Assembly (NCBI GenBank): GCA_014529385.2
Contig: CM043965.1
Span: 59,986,433-60,050,432 of the forward strand
Source of the DNA: Adiantum capillus-veneris
Lineage: Eukaryota > Streptophyta > Polypodiopsida > Polypodiales > Pteridaceae
Direction: 5' to 3'
DNA length: 64,000 bases
The notes under the pieces were generated by a model. It saw only the letters and a list, made by a program, of their open reading frames with translations. It did not search any database and was not told where the DNA came from. A program made the translations under genes and the position numbers. Positions 36,148-48,224 of this stretch are shown piece after piece (the stretch's first letter is position 1; each line of letters begins with the position of its first letter).

Positions 36148-36410
36148 TAACGCACCTGCTAACCTCATGGTGTGGGCCCGATGATAGCTTCCTTGAGAAG
36201 TTTTACATGCCGCAAACTCCTCTTATTATAGAAAAACACATTGATACTCATGATAATGAAAATCGATGTACTATGTACACCCTGCCCTACTTGTACACAT
36301 GTGGGCCCCACGTAACCACCTGGCTCTGAAGAATGGGTAGTTATTTTTTTTATGCACCATGTATGTGTATATACATATGTGCAATCCCTTGCTCCAAAAA
36401 ACTCCCAACA
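36148..36410 (-). repeat. Inverted first 263 bp of the right LTR
   Basis: Reverse complement of 32993-33258 with scattered mismatches. On the minus strand it follows directly after integrase, as the 3' LTR should. Confidence 0.85.
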
Positions 36411-37320
36411 TAGTTTGCACATCCCCTAGCCTGCTAAGATATGAGATATGAGACTCGTCGCGTCCAGTTTCCTTATCCCTCACCAACATTACTTGCTCCA
36501 CAGACAACTCATCTTGCTTCACTATTATTAACCTGGCATGATATGATTTAAGATGCAATCCATTTACCCTTGACTTATGTAGAATCCCATCTAGGTTAGA
36601 CAGCTGATATGTACCACTCGAAAAACACTCCACTACCTTGAAAGGGCCTTCCCACTTAATTTGAAACTTCTTTTGGAATGTCTTGTCCAGCTTACTGTTG
36701 TATCGCAAAACCAAGTCATGTTTCTTGATACCCTTACTTTTGATCTTTTCATTTATCTTTTCCACAGACTTATCCTGCATCTTTCCATAATGTTCCAATG
36801 CACTCATCCTATCCAGATGAACCTCTTGTAATTGTAAGAGCCTCTCTTTGAATGCATCATGGGAATGCCCAAGCAACTTTTCTAACATCTTTACTACAGG
36901 AAACTCTACCTCTACAGACAATAGTGCGTCCTTTCCATATACCATATGTAATGGAGTAAACATTGTACATGTCTTCACCGAAGTACGGTAAGCCCATAAT
37001 GCACTAGGCAATTCCAAGTCCCAATTCTTTCCTTGGTGCTCTGTCACTTTTGAAAGAATTTGTACCAACTCACAATTGAATCTTTCATTTAAGCCATTAC
37101 ATTGTGGATAATAAGGAGTGGTATATTGGTGCCTAATCTTCATCTTCTCGCATAAGAAGTCTAATAGTTTAGCTCTAGATACTGGCCCCTTATCCGAAAG
37201 TAGCTCCAATGGCACCCCAAACTTGCAACATATTTCATCATACACAAAGTTTGGAACATCCTTTGCAGTGATTTGCTTTACTGCTATAGCTTCTACCCAT
37301 CTAGAGAGATGTCCACTGCG
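36411..37320 (-). pseudogene. Ty3/gypsy integrase, C-terminal half (inverted fragment)
   Basis: Open on the minus strand for over 300 residues. It starts inside the catalytic core (GHLSRWVEAIAVKQITAKDV), includes the second-Asp motif LLSDKG and the YYPQCNGLNERFN motif holding the catalytic Glu, and LWAYRTSVK. It ends with the Cys-less C-terminal chromatin/DNA-binding (GPF/Y-type) region: KWEGPFKVVECFSSGTYQLSNLDG. The zinc-binding N-terminal half is missing because the inversion breakpoint cuts at 37320. The frame runs on into LTR sequence at its 3' end. Confidence 0.88.
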
Positions 37321-38185
37321 TCAGGAGGTCAAATGGGATCAAGTCTTGCACGTGGGTAAGTGAAGACACAGTGGGGCTGTTTTTCGTGATGAATTATGCA
37401 AAAGGTCATCATGAGGATCATCTTTTGGGGCTACTTCACGTGGTTGCGGGACCAAATCATAGCCTTATTGAGAAAATTTGAGGGCCAGGTGTGCGGATGG
37501 ATGCAGCAGGGTGACTAAAATGCACTACGTGGCCAATTTTTGGCCTGTTAGGGGTCCGTTTGAGGTCAACTAAAAGGCCAAAGGTTCCCAGGGGATAAAA
37601 TGAAGCGTGGACATTGAAAAACCTAAGAAAAAACGGAGAGAAGAGGAGGAACGGGAGGAATTGAGTTTTTGCTATTTTTGGAGTCTGTTTTGGCCATAAA
37701 CTGCTCATCCGAGGTCAGATTTGAGCGCTTTGATATTGTAGACTGGGGTTTTAGGCCATTCCGGACGCAATTCTGTTGTCCATTTTGCCAAATTTATCAT
37801 TTTTTCTTGCTGTTTTGGCTATGTAATTTTCTCATGTGAGCGAAGCCTCTGTTCAAATTTGTGATTGTATCCGGCATATTTCATCCATATTGTGTGAGCT
37901 ATTTTCCGCATTGGTGTTGGCCCAAGCTCAATTGTATCTAAACATAAAAAATTCTCCTCTTTTGAGCTGAGTTTTTTGGGTGTGTGTGTGTGTCTCTCTC
38001 TCTCTCTGTGTTGAGTGGGCAAATGAATAGTCTTTCTCCTCTCACTCCATCGGTGTGTTCCCTGTCTCGGCCAGGTGGATTGTGTAAGCCGAGTGGTGCC
38101 CCATAGTGTGTGTGTGTGTGTGTATCATCCCAAGACTGTGTGTTGGGTGATCATAGAGGCATTGTGTGTGTTTCCATCCCGCTCA
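37321..38185 (+). repeat. Remaining right LTR of the inverted gypsy element
   Basis: Direct repeat of 33272-34148, including the shared tcactccatcggtgtgttcc block and (GT)n tracts, with small indels. Confidence 0.85.
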
Positions 38186-40042
38186 TAACGGCAGGCATTG
38201 AGGCCAACAGACCTTGATTTGGCATTTTCAAAAAAATAGGTGTGTGTGTGTGTGTGTGTTGAGAGGAAAGCTCGCTGCCAGTGTGACAGTGAGCTCGCTT
38301 TTAGTTTAATGAAGCTCTATTTTTTTTCTTATTTCATTTTTTTAAAATTTTGGGGTATGTTCCCACCATAAGAACCATGTTTTTCATCAAACCCTTCTAT
38401 ACAATCCAATTTTCCCCATGCTAAGAAACCGTGGTTAATGAGCGACAACACTCTTGGTTTGTGTTGAAGTTCCTCTTGAACACATGTGTAACATGAGTAT
38501 CATTTTTTTTTTTGAAAATCGACGTTAATTAGCAAAGCGGAACTTTCCGATTCAAAACACATTGCTCTCAAATGGTCATGGCAGTTATGCACACTTGTTC
38601 TCATTTGCACAATTAATCACATTATCACTCATTGCAATCTTGAATTTGTTCAAACCACTGTCCATACAACAATCATCCAAACCTAATTTGTTCTCATCAC
38701 ATTGCTACACACTTTTGCTTCATATGGTATCCACAAATTACCATACCCATTGGCATACATAGCCATAGTAATTCTTAAAATCATTTTCAATTGCGTCAAT
38801 TGAATCGTCTCAAGTCAATCATACACACCAACCTTTTAGGTCTTTCAATCATCATAATTGGTAATTGCTTCCAATTATTTATCCGAATTTGAATACTGAA
38901 TGCCATTGAGTAGGCACACACACCCAAATTTAGACCGAAATTTTTACCCAATCAAGCAATGCACACATTCAAAAATTAAGCACAATAGTTTCAAATTTGG
39001 CTCAATTGCTAATGCATTTAGGCTTACACCTAATGATTGCACACAATTTTTATGAACATTTCACAACAAAAAATCATTTAGGTGTCCCAATTGACCATCA
39101 ATCATTGAAAATCATGTGGTCTTGGATAGGCACACACACTCAATCTTTGGCCAATTTTTTGGCATTTAGGCTTATCCAATGATTGAATTAGCCTAACATA
39201 CACATCATTTACATGATTTCATACTCATGTGTCATCAATTCCATCAATTTTTATGTATGCACACATTTAAAATTAGCTGCACACACACTTGAAATTTTTG
39301 ACAGTTTTTTTCTCTCTTTGGTGTATGCACACACATGAATTCTTGATGAGAATTAACAATTATTTGGATACACACAAAGTTCATTAGTCACAATTTTACT
39401 ATCAATTTCATTCCAAATGTATCAAATTAGGTGCAAACTGTAGGTCAATTTGTGTTACACACCTAATTTTAGCAAATGATTAACAACATTGAACCTCATT
39501 AATCAATCAAGAATTGACATGAGAAAGTGATTGCACTTACATCGTAATTACACTCCAAGCTATTCCTTTGCTCCAAATGAAGTCGCATCATTGCACACAC
39601 AAGTGTGTGCATCATCAAATCGGCTCCAAAATTGACCATTTGTAGGTCAAAATCAAACACTCAAATCATCCAGTTATGCATAAAATAGCACAATTAACTT
39701 GATTAGAGTGACAATTCCACCTCTTACAAGGGGATTTAATATACTTTACACTTCAAATGTTAGTGGTTAGGTTAGCAGGGTTAGTAAAAATTAGCATGAA
39801 ATTAGTATAATTAACATGAAGCGAATTAGCAAGGGTTAGCATGAAATTAGTGAAATTGGGGGTGTGGGGTATTCATAAACTCAACATTAGCATCAATTTC
39901 TTGCACAAGCATCATCAAATCAAACCAAAATTTGAGTTACACACACTAAAAAACCAAAATTAGTACTTAAATTACTCTATTCTACACATCCTAAATTCAC
40001 TAGCTTAGGTTATCGGCAACGATGCCAAATGTAGGGGGGTGT
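38186..40042. other. AT-rich non-coding right interior of the LTR-bounded segment
   Basis: Only short ORFs without recognisable domains. From about 38560 to 39960 there are many diffuse repeats of cacacac-tcaatt/caaattt and aattagcatgaaattag words. The region ends with ggcaacgatgcc and a gtagggggg polypurine tract just before the right LTR, as in plant LTR elements. Confidence 0.5.
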
Positions 40043-40436
40043 TGTAGCACGACCTAATTGCAACCCACACAAAACTATCAAATCCGTGGATTGGCAACCC
40101 GGCTAGGGCATGGAAGCACGAGCATCGTAGGAATGGAATAGAGGATTCAAGAGATCACCTCTCCATTGCAAGTAGAGATTAGCCATGGCAAGACTAACTC
40201 TAAACCTAATCTAGTCACTAATCAAACAACTCCTACACACATCAAGCCCACCGAAGTCCGACTTCCATAGATTAGAAACCCCAAGCACACTAATGATAAG
40301 CACACACTAATTACCACATGTCAATTAAGGCACTTCATTAATAGCTATACACACGAGGTGAATGGTGCTAGAGCTTCAAGAAACCTATCTATACACAAGC
40401 AAAGAATAAGGCACACACACAAATTACAAGATTAAG
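40043..40436 (+). repeat. Right ~394 bp direct repeat (probable 3' LTR)
   Basis: Matches 3886-4280 from its first TGTAGCACGACC onward and is preceded by a polypurine tract. Immediately after it, the gag-type reading frame broken at 3885 resumes. Confidence 0.7.
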
Positions 40437-41559
40437 ACGCAACTTCGGAGCAACCTCATATAGAAATCCCCTCAGTATCATTTGCTGACATGGAGACACA
40501 GTCCGTAGTAGAGATGAGTGGTGAGGAAGAGTTTCAAGTACCAATTACTGAAGCAGACACCATGCCCATGGTCCAACTCTCAAAGACTGAAGAAGATGCA
40601 CTGAAAGAAAAGATTATACAAGAGGTAGATGAGTAGTGGAAGGCAGCAATAGATTGGGATCTGAGAGTACTTCAGTCCGTCAATGTCACACAACTCACTC
40701 CCAATCAAATAAATGCGCAATGGAACCAACAATACCTGCCCTACCCTCTAATTAAAGTTGAGTTGTTGCAAGTAAAAGAAAGGCTTTACACCGACATGCA
40801 AGTCAAGGACGCAGATAAAGACCACCCGAAGTGGAGGTTGAGCTGGCTAAACAAGAATCCCAGGTACTTGATTCTATTCACAAGAGCACCTGTGGCCCTA
40901 CCAAAGGATCCTACCTTCTGTCCTGTACCAACAGTAAGCACCTAGATAGCACATGAGGAACTACTAAAGAAGCGGCCAACTTGGATGAATTACCCCAGAT
41001 TGCCTGCTCCAGAAAAGGGACAGCGATTGAAGAATACATGGTGAAAACCCTAAAGGGCACCATGCCATTCTTTAAAAGTCTACCAGATTTGTCATGTGCT
41101 ATGTTATACAAAATCTGCCAATGCTGCTCACCTGCATCGAAGTGTTCAATGAGCCACAGCAAGCAAGTACCCCTTGGATGTCATTCCTCGAGGGTAATAA
41201 AGGTTTGTGCTATGATCTTAGTGGCCAACCTTCCTAAGAAGTCCTCTATGGCTTCTGTGCCAAGTGTATGTTTCTACCATCTCACAATATGCTGGCGTTT
41301 GAGGAAGTGTTCTACACGGGATTCTTCACTTGGCGAACAAAGATATTTGTGCCAGTCATCAGTAACCTCACATCAAGGTTTGTAGGCTACTCAGCAATGG
41401 AGCTAAAGAACATAGTAACTATGTAGTTCTTGCAAGTTCCAGATAAGGAACGAAAAATCAGATATCAAAAGGCTCTAACAACACTTAAAGACCCCCTTGC
41501 CAGTCGCCAACCCGAAGACTATTTCAACCCATAAAGCTGTGTCAAGGGACGACACAGGC
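40437..41559 (+). pseudogene. 3' part of the split gag-element ORF
   Basis: Reading from 40442 (ACT) gives an acidic, charged protein in the frame interrupted at 3885. A TAG stop near 40633 and later frameshifts show decay; further stretches such as KDHPKWRLSWLNKNP and, in another frame, MLAFEEVFYTGFFTWRTKIFV follow. I recognise no protease, reverse transcriptase or integrase motif, so this is the tail of a non-autonomous element's single coding region. It ends before a polypurine tract and 3' LTR. Confidence 0.6.
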
Positions 41560-42030
41560 AAGGAGGGGGGAATGTTAGGAGCAAGCTAACATGGATACCA
41601 TTTTTCGGAGTTCTCATTGTAAAAACACTTATTATTTTGATAAATTGGGAATATTGTAACTCCTATTTTCTTGGATTGATGATCGGGGGCTACAAGCTTC
41701 CATATTGTATCAACCTGTCATTACCCCTCTTTGGTATAACTCCCAGATTATTAGTTTAGACTACCAAAAACCTTGGCTATGGTATAAAAGCCAATCTTTG
41801 TAAGTTATTATTAAGTTTTGGATAATGAAATACACAGTGTGAGCTAACAGAACTCACCTCTCTCCTTCTCGCGCTTCCTACTCCCTCCCTGGTTGTCACA
41901 TTGCAGCCGTGTTTGTTGCATTGCAATCATAGGTAAGAGCTCTACGCATTGACATAAACACATCACAATAATTTGTAGTTTCTAGTGTCGCCGACCTACG
42001 GCCTAATTTCATCATAACTAGAAATTTACA
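41560..42030 (+). repeat. Polypurine tract and 3' LTR of the gag element
   Basis: The purine run aaggaggggggaa (41560-41572) directly precedes TGTTAGGAGCAAGC. A TATA box, TATAAAA, lies at about 41783. The LTR probably ends at tttaca, about 42030, giving roughly 458 bp. No 5' copy is present in the window, so this end rests on its signals alone. Confidence 0.6.
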
Positions 42031-42137
42031 CTTTCAAATAAAAAACTAAGCATAGGCGGGGTATTGGTGTATCGTTGCTAAGCATCTGAATGCATTTTGG
42101 GTAAAAAACGACTAGGTCAAAAATCCACTACTGTTAA

Positions 42138-43459
42138 CACTAGGTTGGTAACCTAACAGGACATAAAAGTGTCCTTTTAGGGTTTTGAAAAAAACCTCCA
42201 AAACCATAGTAGATCCACTCATTTTGTAAAATCCTTTCATGAGGTTTTAGTTCAAGGCCTACTACACATGGGAAAAATAAGAAACTTGTAAAATTTCTCA
42301 TCTTTTGGTCACACCAAGCCTCCAAAGTTGATGGACCAGTACATTTTCATCAAAACTGTCATTTCTTACGTTTTGTTGCATAAAAATAAGATTAGGGATT
42401 TTTGTAGGACTTGAGATAAATTCCCTAGTTAACTTCAATGGATTGGTGATCAGAACATATGATTGCTTCTCACTCACTATTTTTTGTTTTGCCAAAAGAA
42501 ATAGGTACAAAAAAGTTGAATTTTTACCATTCTGCAAACCTATCATCAAAGTTTCTATAGCCACGCTCAATACAAATAATATATGCATGTTTTCTTAGTT
42601 CCCTATTGTCCTTTAGGTTCATAAGGAGCCATGGAGCATGTCAAAAGAATAATACATCTCTTACCAAGGGGAATCTTGGGGACAAAGATGAAGTACTAAA
42701 TACAGCAAACATGAAAAAACTGGGTTCAACATTATGAGTTGTAGAATCCCATAGAAACTATTCAATATCTAGCCAAATTTGATCCTTATGACTAGTTTTG
42801 GTTACTACCTACAAAATGCATGTAGTTGTCACAAGAAACTAACAATATTGAAAAAGCTATACTTGATATACTAGAACGTTTCGTTTTCTTGTATAATTGA
42901 AAAAATCAACCATCGTTGTCTACTATGCAAAATAGGGTATTAGGTGCCCCAAAACTCAAGGAATATTAGCTTTATGTTACAATATGCGACATAGAAAATC
43001 AAAACTGCATTTGGATATCATGAAAGCCACCAAAAAAATCATAGAAGAGCAAAAATTGGCTAAAAAACAGGATTTGATAATTTTTGTAATTTGGTCATAA
43101 CTTACAACTTTAACATTTATTTCTCCCTAGAAGCATCAGGACATGTTGAGGACTACTAAAGATAGTTCTCTAGCATTATAGACCTCACAAACATGAATTC
43201 TAGAGTGGTATAGTTGCAAAAAGTTTTAAAAAAGCCAAAAACAGGACCCGTTTTTTCACACAGTTTAGGTTGTGAAATGTTGTGCAAGGACAAGGTTAAA
43301 GATAGAATTGATATTCCAAAAAAATGTGGAGTTTTTTTCAGCTCATGAGACAACTTTCTAGATAGATAGCACCTCAAAATCCATTTTGAAACTCTTGACA
43401 TAATTCAAGGAAAATGGTCACTTAACAGAACATAAAAGTGTCCCATTACCAACCTAGTG
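42138..43459. mobile_element. 1.3 kb non-coding DNA transposon flanked by TTAA
   Basis: The ends are CACTAGGTTGGTAA on the left and its reverse complement on the right, flanked on both sides by TTAA (42134-42137, 43460-43463). Just inside, both ends carry ACATAAAAGTGTCC in the same orientation; at the left it forms a GGACA...TGTCC palindrome. There is no coding capacity beyond short ORFs, so it would need a transposase in trans. TTAA target duplications are characteristic of piggyBac, whereas the CACTA start recalls En/Spm, which duplicates 3 bp; the family is therefore open. Confidence 0.7.
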
Positions 43460-43809
43460 TTAATAATCATGATTTTGGCACTTGACTTAAAGTGGGGTTT
43501 GAGACCATAATCATTTGTGATTAGGTCTTATAAACTTGTTATAGAAGTTTCATTACGTTTGGATGTCTTTGATGCTGTAACGGATGTGATTTGTTTATCG
43601 ATGAGTGATTGGCTTTTGGTGATTTCAGTCACTTGAGTGTATGTTGCGTTAGATGCGAGTTGTTAGTTGTTTTTTGAGAGATTGACACCCTCTTGTAGCC
43701 TCTATGCACTAGTTGAGTCATCTTCATCCCATGGATTGACAATTTAATCGTGGTTCTCACTAATACTGCAATAAGATAGGATAGTGAGGTTAGACACCCG
43801 TCCCACAAA

Positions 43810-44445
43810 ACTACACCACTACAGAGCGGGAAGGTTTAGCTATGATTTATGCGGTGAAGAAATTTTGCTACTACCTTCTTGCCAACAAGTTTGTTTTCTA
43901 TGTGGATCATCAAGCCTTGTTGTATCTAGTAAATAAACCTTGTTCCACGGGAAGAATTACACGATGGTTGTTAATTCGTCTTGAATTTGATTTTACTATT
44001 GTGGTGAGACCTGGTAAAAGACATGTCATGGAAGATCATTTGTCTTGCATACCCAATGGTGAAGCCCCTACTGGAGTTGATGATGAATTGCCCGATACTT
44101 CCTATTTCTAGTCGAGACCATGCCTGAATGGAGTGAGAAGATTGTGAACTTTGTAGTTAATGGTTTCCACCCAAAGAGCTTCATAAGGATATAGCTCAAA
44201 ATCTATTAAAAGAATGTGAACTTATTTTCTCATTGTAGGAACTCTCTACAAGCTAGGGATGGACGATATTCTTAGAAGTTATGCCTGTGAGAATGAGTAT
44301 TTATACATACAACAAGAATCCCACATGGGTATAGACGAAGGACATTTCTCAAGGGAACTAGCTGCTAGAAAGGTGTTGCAATCAGGCTATTGGTGTCCTA
44401 CCTTATTCAAGGATACTGATTTTTAGAATCTGTCACACTTCTATC
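43810..44445 (+). pseudogene. Ty3/gypsy pol fragment: RNase H and integrase zinc domain
   Basis: The stretch from about 43827 encodes the RNase H end of a gypsy polymerase: EREGLAMIYAVKKFCYYL, DHQALLYLVNKP, GRITRWLLIRLEFDF and a VRPGKRHVMEDHLS motif. After a stop and shifts, about 44253-44420 encodes the spacer and integrase N-terminal zinc-binding region (H-MGIDEGH, then LAARKVLQSGYWCPTLFKD). The catalytic parts of reverse transcriptase and integrase are missing. It lies just right of the TTAA element and outside any LTR pair I can see. Confidence 0.8.
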
Positions 44446-44832
44446 TGTTATGACAACGGGGTTGTAGCTGAAGACTTTTTTGTCATGCCTGCTAGAACTA
44501 TGGAGGGTAATATAAACCTAGGACGCACGTGGATGATAGCCACCAAATGCACTATTCATTGAGGGACTGGGGGTATCCTCGAAAGGGGTGCAAAAAATGT
44601 ACGTTTTTTCGTACGTGTCAAAGGTTGGGAACTTGCATGTGCACTGTGTGCGAGCTTCAAAAGGCTGCAAACACACAGCTAGAGAATCCTAGCAAGCTCA
44701 AAGAACAATGGTGTGTCACTCACCTATCAATGATTCTATTGTTAAGGATCATGTGCTGCAAAGAAGAAAGAACTGCCATCAATGCCGCACTCTATCGCCT
44801 CGTCGCTGCCGATGTCACCACAATGCTCAATC

Positions 44833-44874
<42 letters not shown>

Positions 44875-46904
44875 GCATAGACACACACATACACGAAGGA
44901 GAAGGAGACAGAGATAGAGCAAGAATGAGGATTTTTAGGTCAAATAGACCTTTTATAAGAGTTTGGTCCATTCACACATGGGTGCCCACAGTGGTCGGTC
45001 GTTGCAAAACTACTATAAAAATAAGATAAGTGATGCACCTCTCATTGGCAATCACCTACACATCCATTGGACCGACAAGCCCGGTATATGGCTCAATCAA
45101 ATAAATAATATGCATCCGTTGAAGGTGATAGGGTGTCCATGAGGGTTAACATGCTCCCCTTTCTGATGTAGATTCCGTCCTTGGAAGCTATTGAGATGAA
45201 GCCTGTTTGTCGAGGTGGAAGAGCATCCGAGATTGAATGTCCTTAGTCTTCTTCAATCACTACAAAATGAACCAAAATTGGCACGATAACTGCATTCTCA
45301 TATACAATTAAAAATCATATGCAGTTGTAGAATAAATTGATTGGTAATAGAGTATTAAACAATTATCAGCAATATACATTAAACTGTAATATAATCAAAC
45401 GCATAAACAATTGTAAAGGTAAAAAACTAAACAAGTTGGGGGTCGCTAACTTAACGATCGAAACGCACTAGAGATCAACAGCTAGTAATACCATGGGCAA
45501 GCTTCTAAATTTTCTCTAGTCAATTAAGCTTTTTAATTGTGAGAGCCAAGTATTTCATGTCCGAGGGCTGACTAGAGGCTATACCTAGAAGAACTTGTAG
45601 TTAAGCTACAATAAAAGGAATTGCTCATGAAATCATCACGTGACTTATTTACTTTTCTTTGATCCCCCAAAGTCTTTTCACATTGATTTAATTTTGATGT
45701 GCGTACTTATTTTGCATGCTTTGGGTTTTTTGCTTTTCAAGGAAAAGCGCCCACACTGGGAACCTCTAGGGCTCTACTACCATAGGTGATACATGTGAGT
45801 AAAGTACCAAATCAAGCTCGGATGTCTCTTCTAACTTAAGATTTTACATTGTGGCATTTTTTATTTTTTATTTTTTGCTCTCAACGTTTTAATTTTGTAA
45901 CTTTGGGGGGTCATATAACACTATTACCCTCCTGTGGCTCATCACACTAGTAAACTCTCTTTATAATACTTAAGCTAAAGATTAATAGGGACTAAGCCCA
46001 CTAGAAATCCCTAGTACATTGCACACAATGTTGCCTAAATTAGATTAAAAACTTGAAGTACCATTGATTATTAGGAAGGCATTCTCTATGGTATTAATAG
46101 AAGATCTCTAGCTCCTAACTTGGTCAAACTAACTTAGCCAGACTGATTGATTCTGAAACCTAGACAAGGTATTGTGATAAAAAATTATATAGAATCTAAC
46201 GTTTAATCTAAGAAAATGTGTGGAATATTGTGCTACCAATCACATTTAAAGCAGACAATCATGGATGCAAAAAGAAAGACAAGGGGCAATGCGAATGGTC
46301 AAGAAACACTTGTTTGTGTTGATGATGGCGCTTGATTTGAAGAGTGAACGAGAGAAAGATCCTATGAAGGTATAAATCCTAACAACACCTAGCAGCTGCA
46401 GTGGGAGCATTTGTAGTAGGGATTGTCAATCATACAATGGCTAACACTAGCATGATACTTCGTGGAGCTTTGCAGACCATATAGAGTTGTCTGCAGGATT
46501 TACATGCAACCTCTAGTGTGGGTTCGTACACTAGCCCACCACTAGAGCCATACGACTGCGTAGATCAACAGAGTTAGCCAGTGGGTGTAGGTTGAGAAAG
46601 TATCTCACCTAGTTTCTTGTACACACTAGTAGTTTAGCTAGTAGGACTCACTTATCACCACATTGCCTTTAAGTGGGAAGTTGTTGGGGTAAAGATGCCA
46701 CGCCTTTTGCCTGCCCGAAGGTCCAGTGCCCGCCCACCCGCCCACGTGTGTACATACCCTTATTCTTCATTACATATGAGAATAAGGAGCCCCTTATCTT
46801 TAGCTTTGTGAGGTAGCTCCACCCACACCGACTTGTGCTTCTCCCCTTCCCCGCATGCACCACGTACGCACGCATGCATCCGTGCATACGTACAATCACC
46901 AAAA
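44446..46904. other. Unassigned sequence with a (CT)n tract
   Basis: A (CT)n tract lies at 44837-44873. The ORF spanning it is Cys-rich at first, but I do not recognise it and it reads through the tract, so I leave it out. The rest to 46904 shows no gene or clear repeat. A short tacccataggtgatacatgtg stretch and a caccacattgcc block have no evident meaning. Confidence 0.4.
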
Positions 46905-48224
46905 ATAGCATGCAAATATTTGTTTAATAGCCCCTCTATAAACAATGATACTAATCTTTCCTCGATTGGAATCTCCAACTCCGGGTATTTGTTGATGTAC
47001 AGCCACATTCGACTCACACGTTCTGTGACAGTTTCTCTTTGTTTCTGTAATTTGAAACTATAGATTTATGCCACAATACTATGCTTTATGTCTATTTTAG
47101 AGCAAGTAGCAACAAATCTCATGGCCAAAGTTGGCAAGTTGGTTATTCATCCAAGAGGTATGGTCTGGAACCAAGTCAAGGATTTGCCCTCCAAGGTCAT
47201 CCCAAATCCCTCAAACTGTGTATGGAAATTGGTTATGCGTTCAGCTCTGAAAACCTGTATCAAGTTGTCCAAATGGTCATATGGGTCTCTTGTCCCACTA
47301 TATTTTTTAACCCACTTTTGAAAATCTCTTGGTCTGACTCTACAATTGTGTTCATCACCCACTCTCTCCCTTCTAGCCGGTGTTTCTCCCATTAATCCCT
47401 CAAACTAGATGTTTGGTAAGTGTGACTCATGTGGACCTCTTCTCGTCCTCATGTCACTCATTCCCTGTTATTGGTGGGTTTTTCCTTTCTTTCTCTATTG
47501 GCTTCATTGAGGTGGCTAGTCCTTTCTGCATTTCCTTGTTGATTGACCATGCTATAATAATTTCTAGAATCTGGATCCACATCCCGATTGGTTTTTTGTA
47601 CGGTTCCCATGATCACTTCACAAATTGAGTTCCCCTGGTACTTGGTGTGTTCAACCTCCTTCAGAGTCATTATGACAAAACTATTGTTGTAGCAATCCCG
47701 AAAGAGATGAGCAAGAAGTTTTGCTAATCCCTTTTCCTTAAATTTGAAAATGTACACAATTTCCAAGGACGTCAGTTGTCCTAATCTAGCATGGGTAGTC
47801 CATACCAAATTGGTAATATTGTTTTCTTCCCACCAATAAACTCCAAGTCTTGGGTTATCACTAGGGATGCGTTTCAATGGTTTAGCATCTATTAACTCAT
47901 ACTCTTATAATTCTAACACTGGAGGTCCCTCCTTTACAACCTTATCTGGTATTAGAGTATCAACCTCTAATCCCTATTTATCCACTGAATCAGGGTCTTC
48001 TATTTGCAATATTGTACTCCATTTTGATCTACATAAAGGTTGTCTTGTTTGTTTTCTCTGACCTCCTCTTCAAAATCAATGGTATGGTCATCTATCCTCA
48101 CTGCAAACTCCTCATTTGGGTCCAAATACATCTGGGCTTCATACTTGTTGGTCTTGAAGAAATTCAAGATGTGCTTGAACTTGAGAGAGGTCCCAGTTCC
48201 TGATTGAGTTGAAAAAGAATACAT
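46905..48224 (-). pseudogene. Second, inverted copy of the gag family (fragment)
   Basis: On the minus strand, 47877-47458 (NPRLGVYWWEENN..., LFRDCYNNSFVIMT, KYQGNSICEVIM), 47392-47147 (GTRDPYDHLDNL, FEGFGMTLEGKSLTWFQ) and about 47017-46905 (LEIPIEERLVSLFIEG) match, in order, the region 1420-2330 of the first gag element. The fragments lie in different frames. Similarity stops abruptly at about 46905, inside the gag domain, indicating truncation. Minus-strand 48224-48000 is an acidic stretch that may belong to the same protein upstream. Confidence 0.75.

Larger units (their letters stand above)
32993..38185 (+). mobile_element. Ty3/gypsy LTR element with internal pol deletion and a 1.17 kb inversion
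   Basis: Left LTR 32993-34148, decayed gag to 36147, then an inverted block 36148-37320, and the rest of the right LTR at 37321-38185. Read on the minus strand, the inverted block is integrase followed by the first ~263 bp of the LTR, beginning TGTTGGGAG. Flipping the block back gives gag, integrase, complete LTR. Protease, reverse transcriptase and RNase H are absent. About 13 bp of LTR (33259-33271 equivalent) is missing at the right breakpoint. I find no convincing target duplication. Confidence 0.8.
3886..40436. mobile_element. 36.5 kb segment bounded by ~395 bp direct repeats (LTR-type, LARD-like, host to nested elements)
   Basis: Two direct repeats, 3886-4280 and 40043-40436, begin with the same TGTAGCACGACC and match for almost their whole length, with scattered substitutions. 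They lie exactly at the break in the gag reading frame: the codon GCA ends at 3885 and the same frame resumes with ACT at 40442. Candidate 5 bp target duplications are aggca (3881-3885) and acgca (40437-40441), with one mismatch. The right repeat is preceded by a purine-rich gtagggggg tract and a ggcaacgatgcc signature, as expected before a 3' LTR. After subtraction of the nested elements the core is about 6.7 kb and has no gag or pol that I can recognise, so it resembles a LARD-type non-autonomous LTR element. The LTR 3' end is not the usual CA, so the exact boundary is uncertain. Confidence 0.65.

Noticed and set aside
32988-38191. Target-site duplication for the inverted gypsy element
   Set aside because: agcgg before the left LTR and aacgg after the right one differ by a base and are out of register, so I do not claim it.
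44529-45029. 166-residue ORF with a Cys-rich start
   Set aside because: It reads through the (CT)n tract at 44837-44873. The Cys pattern did not fit a zinc domain with confidence, and the upstream pol fragment is in another frame.
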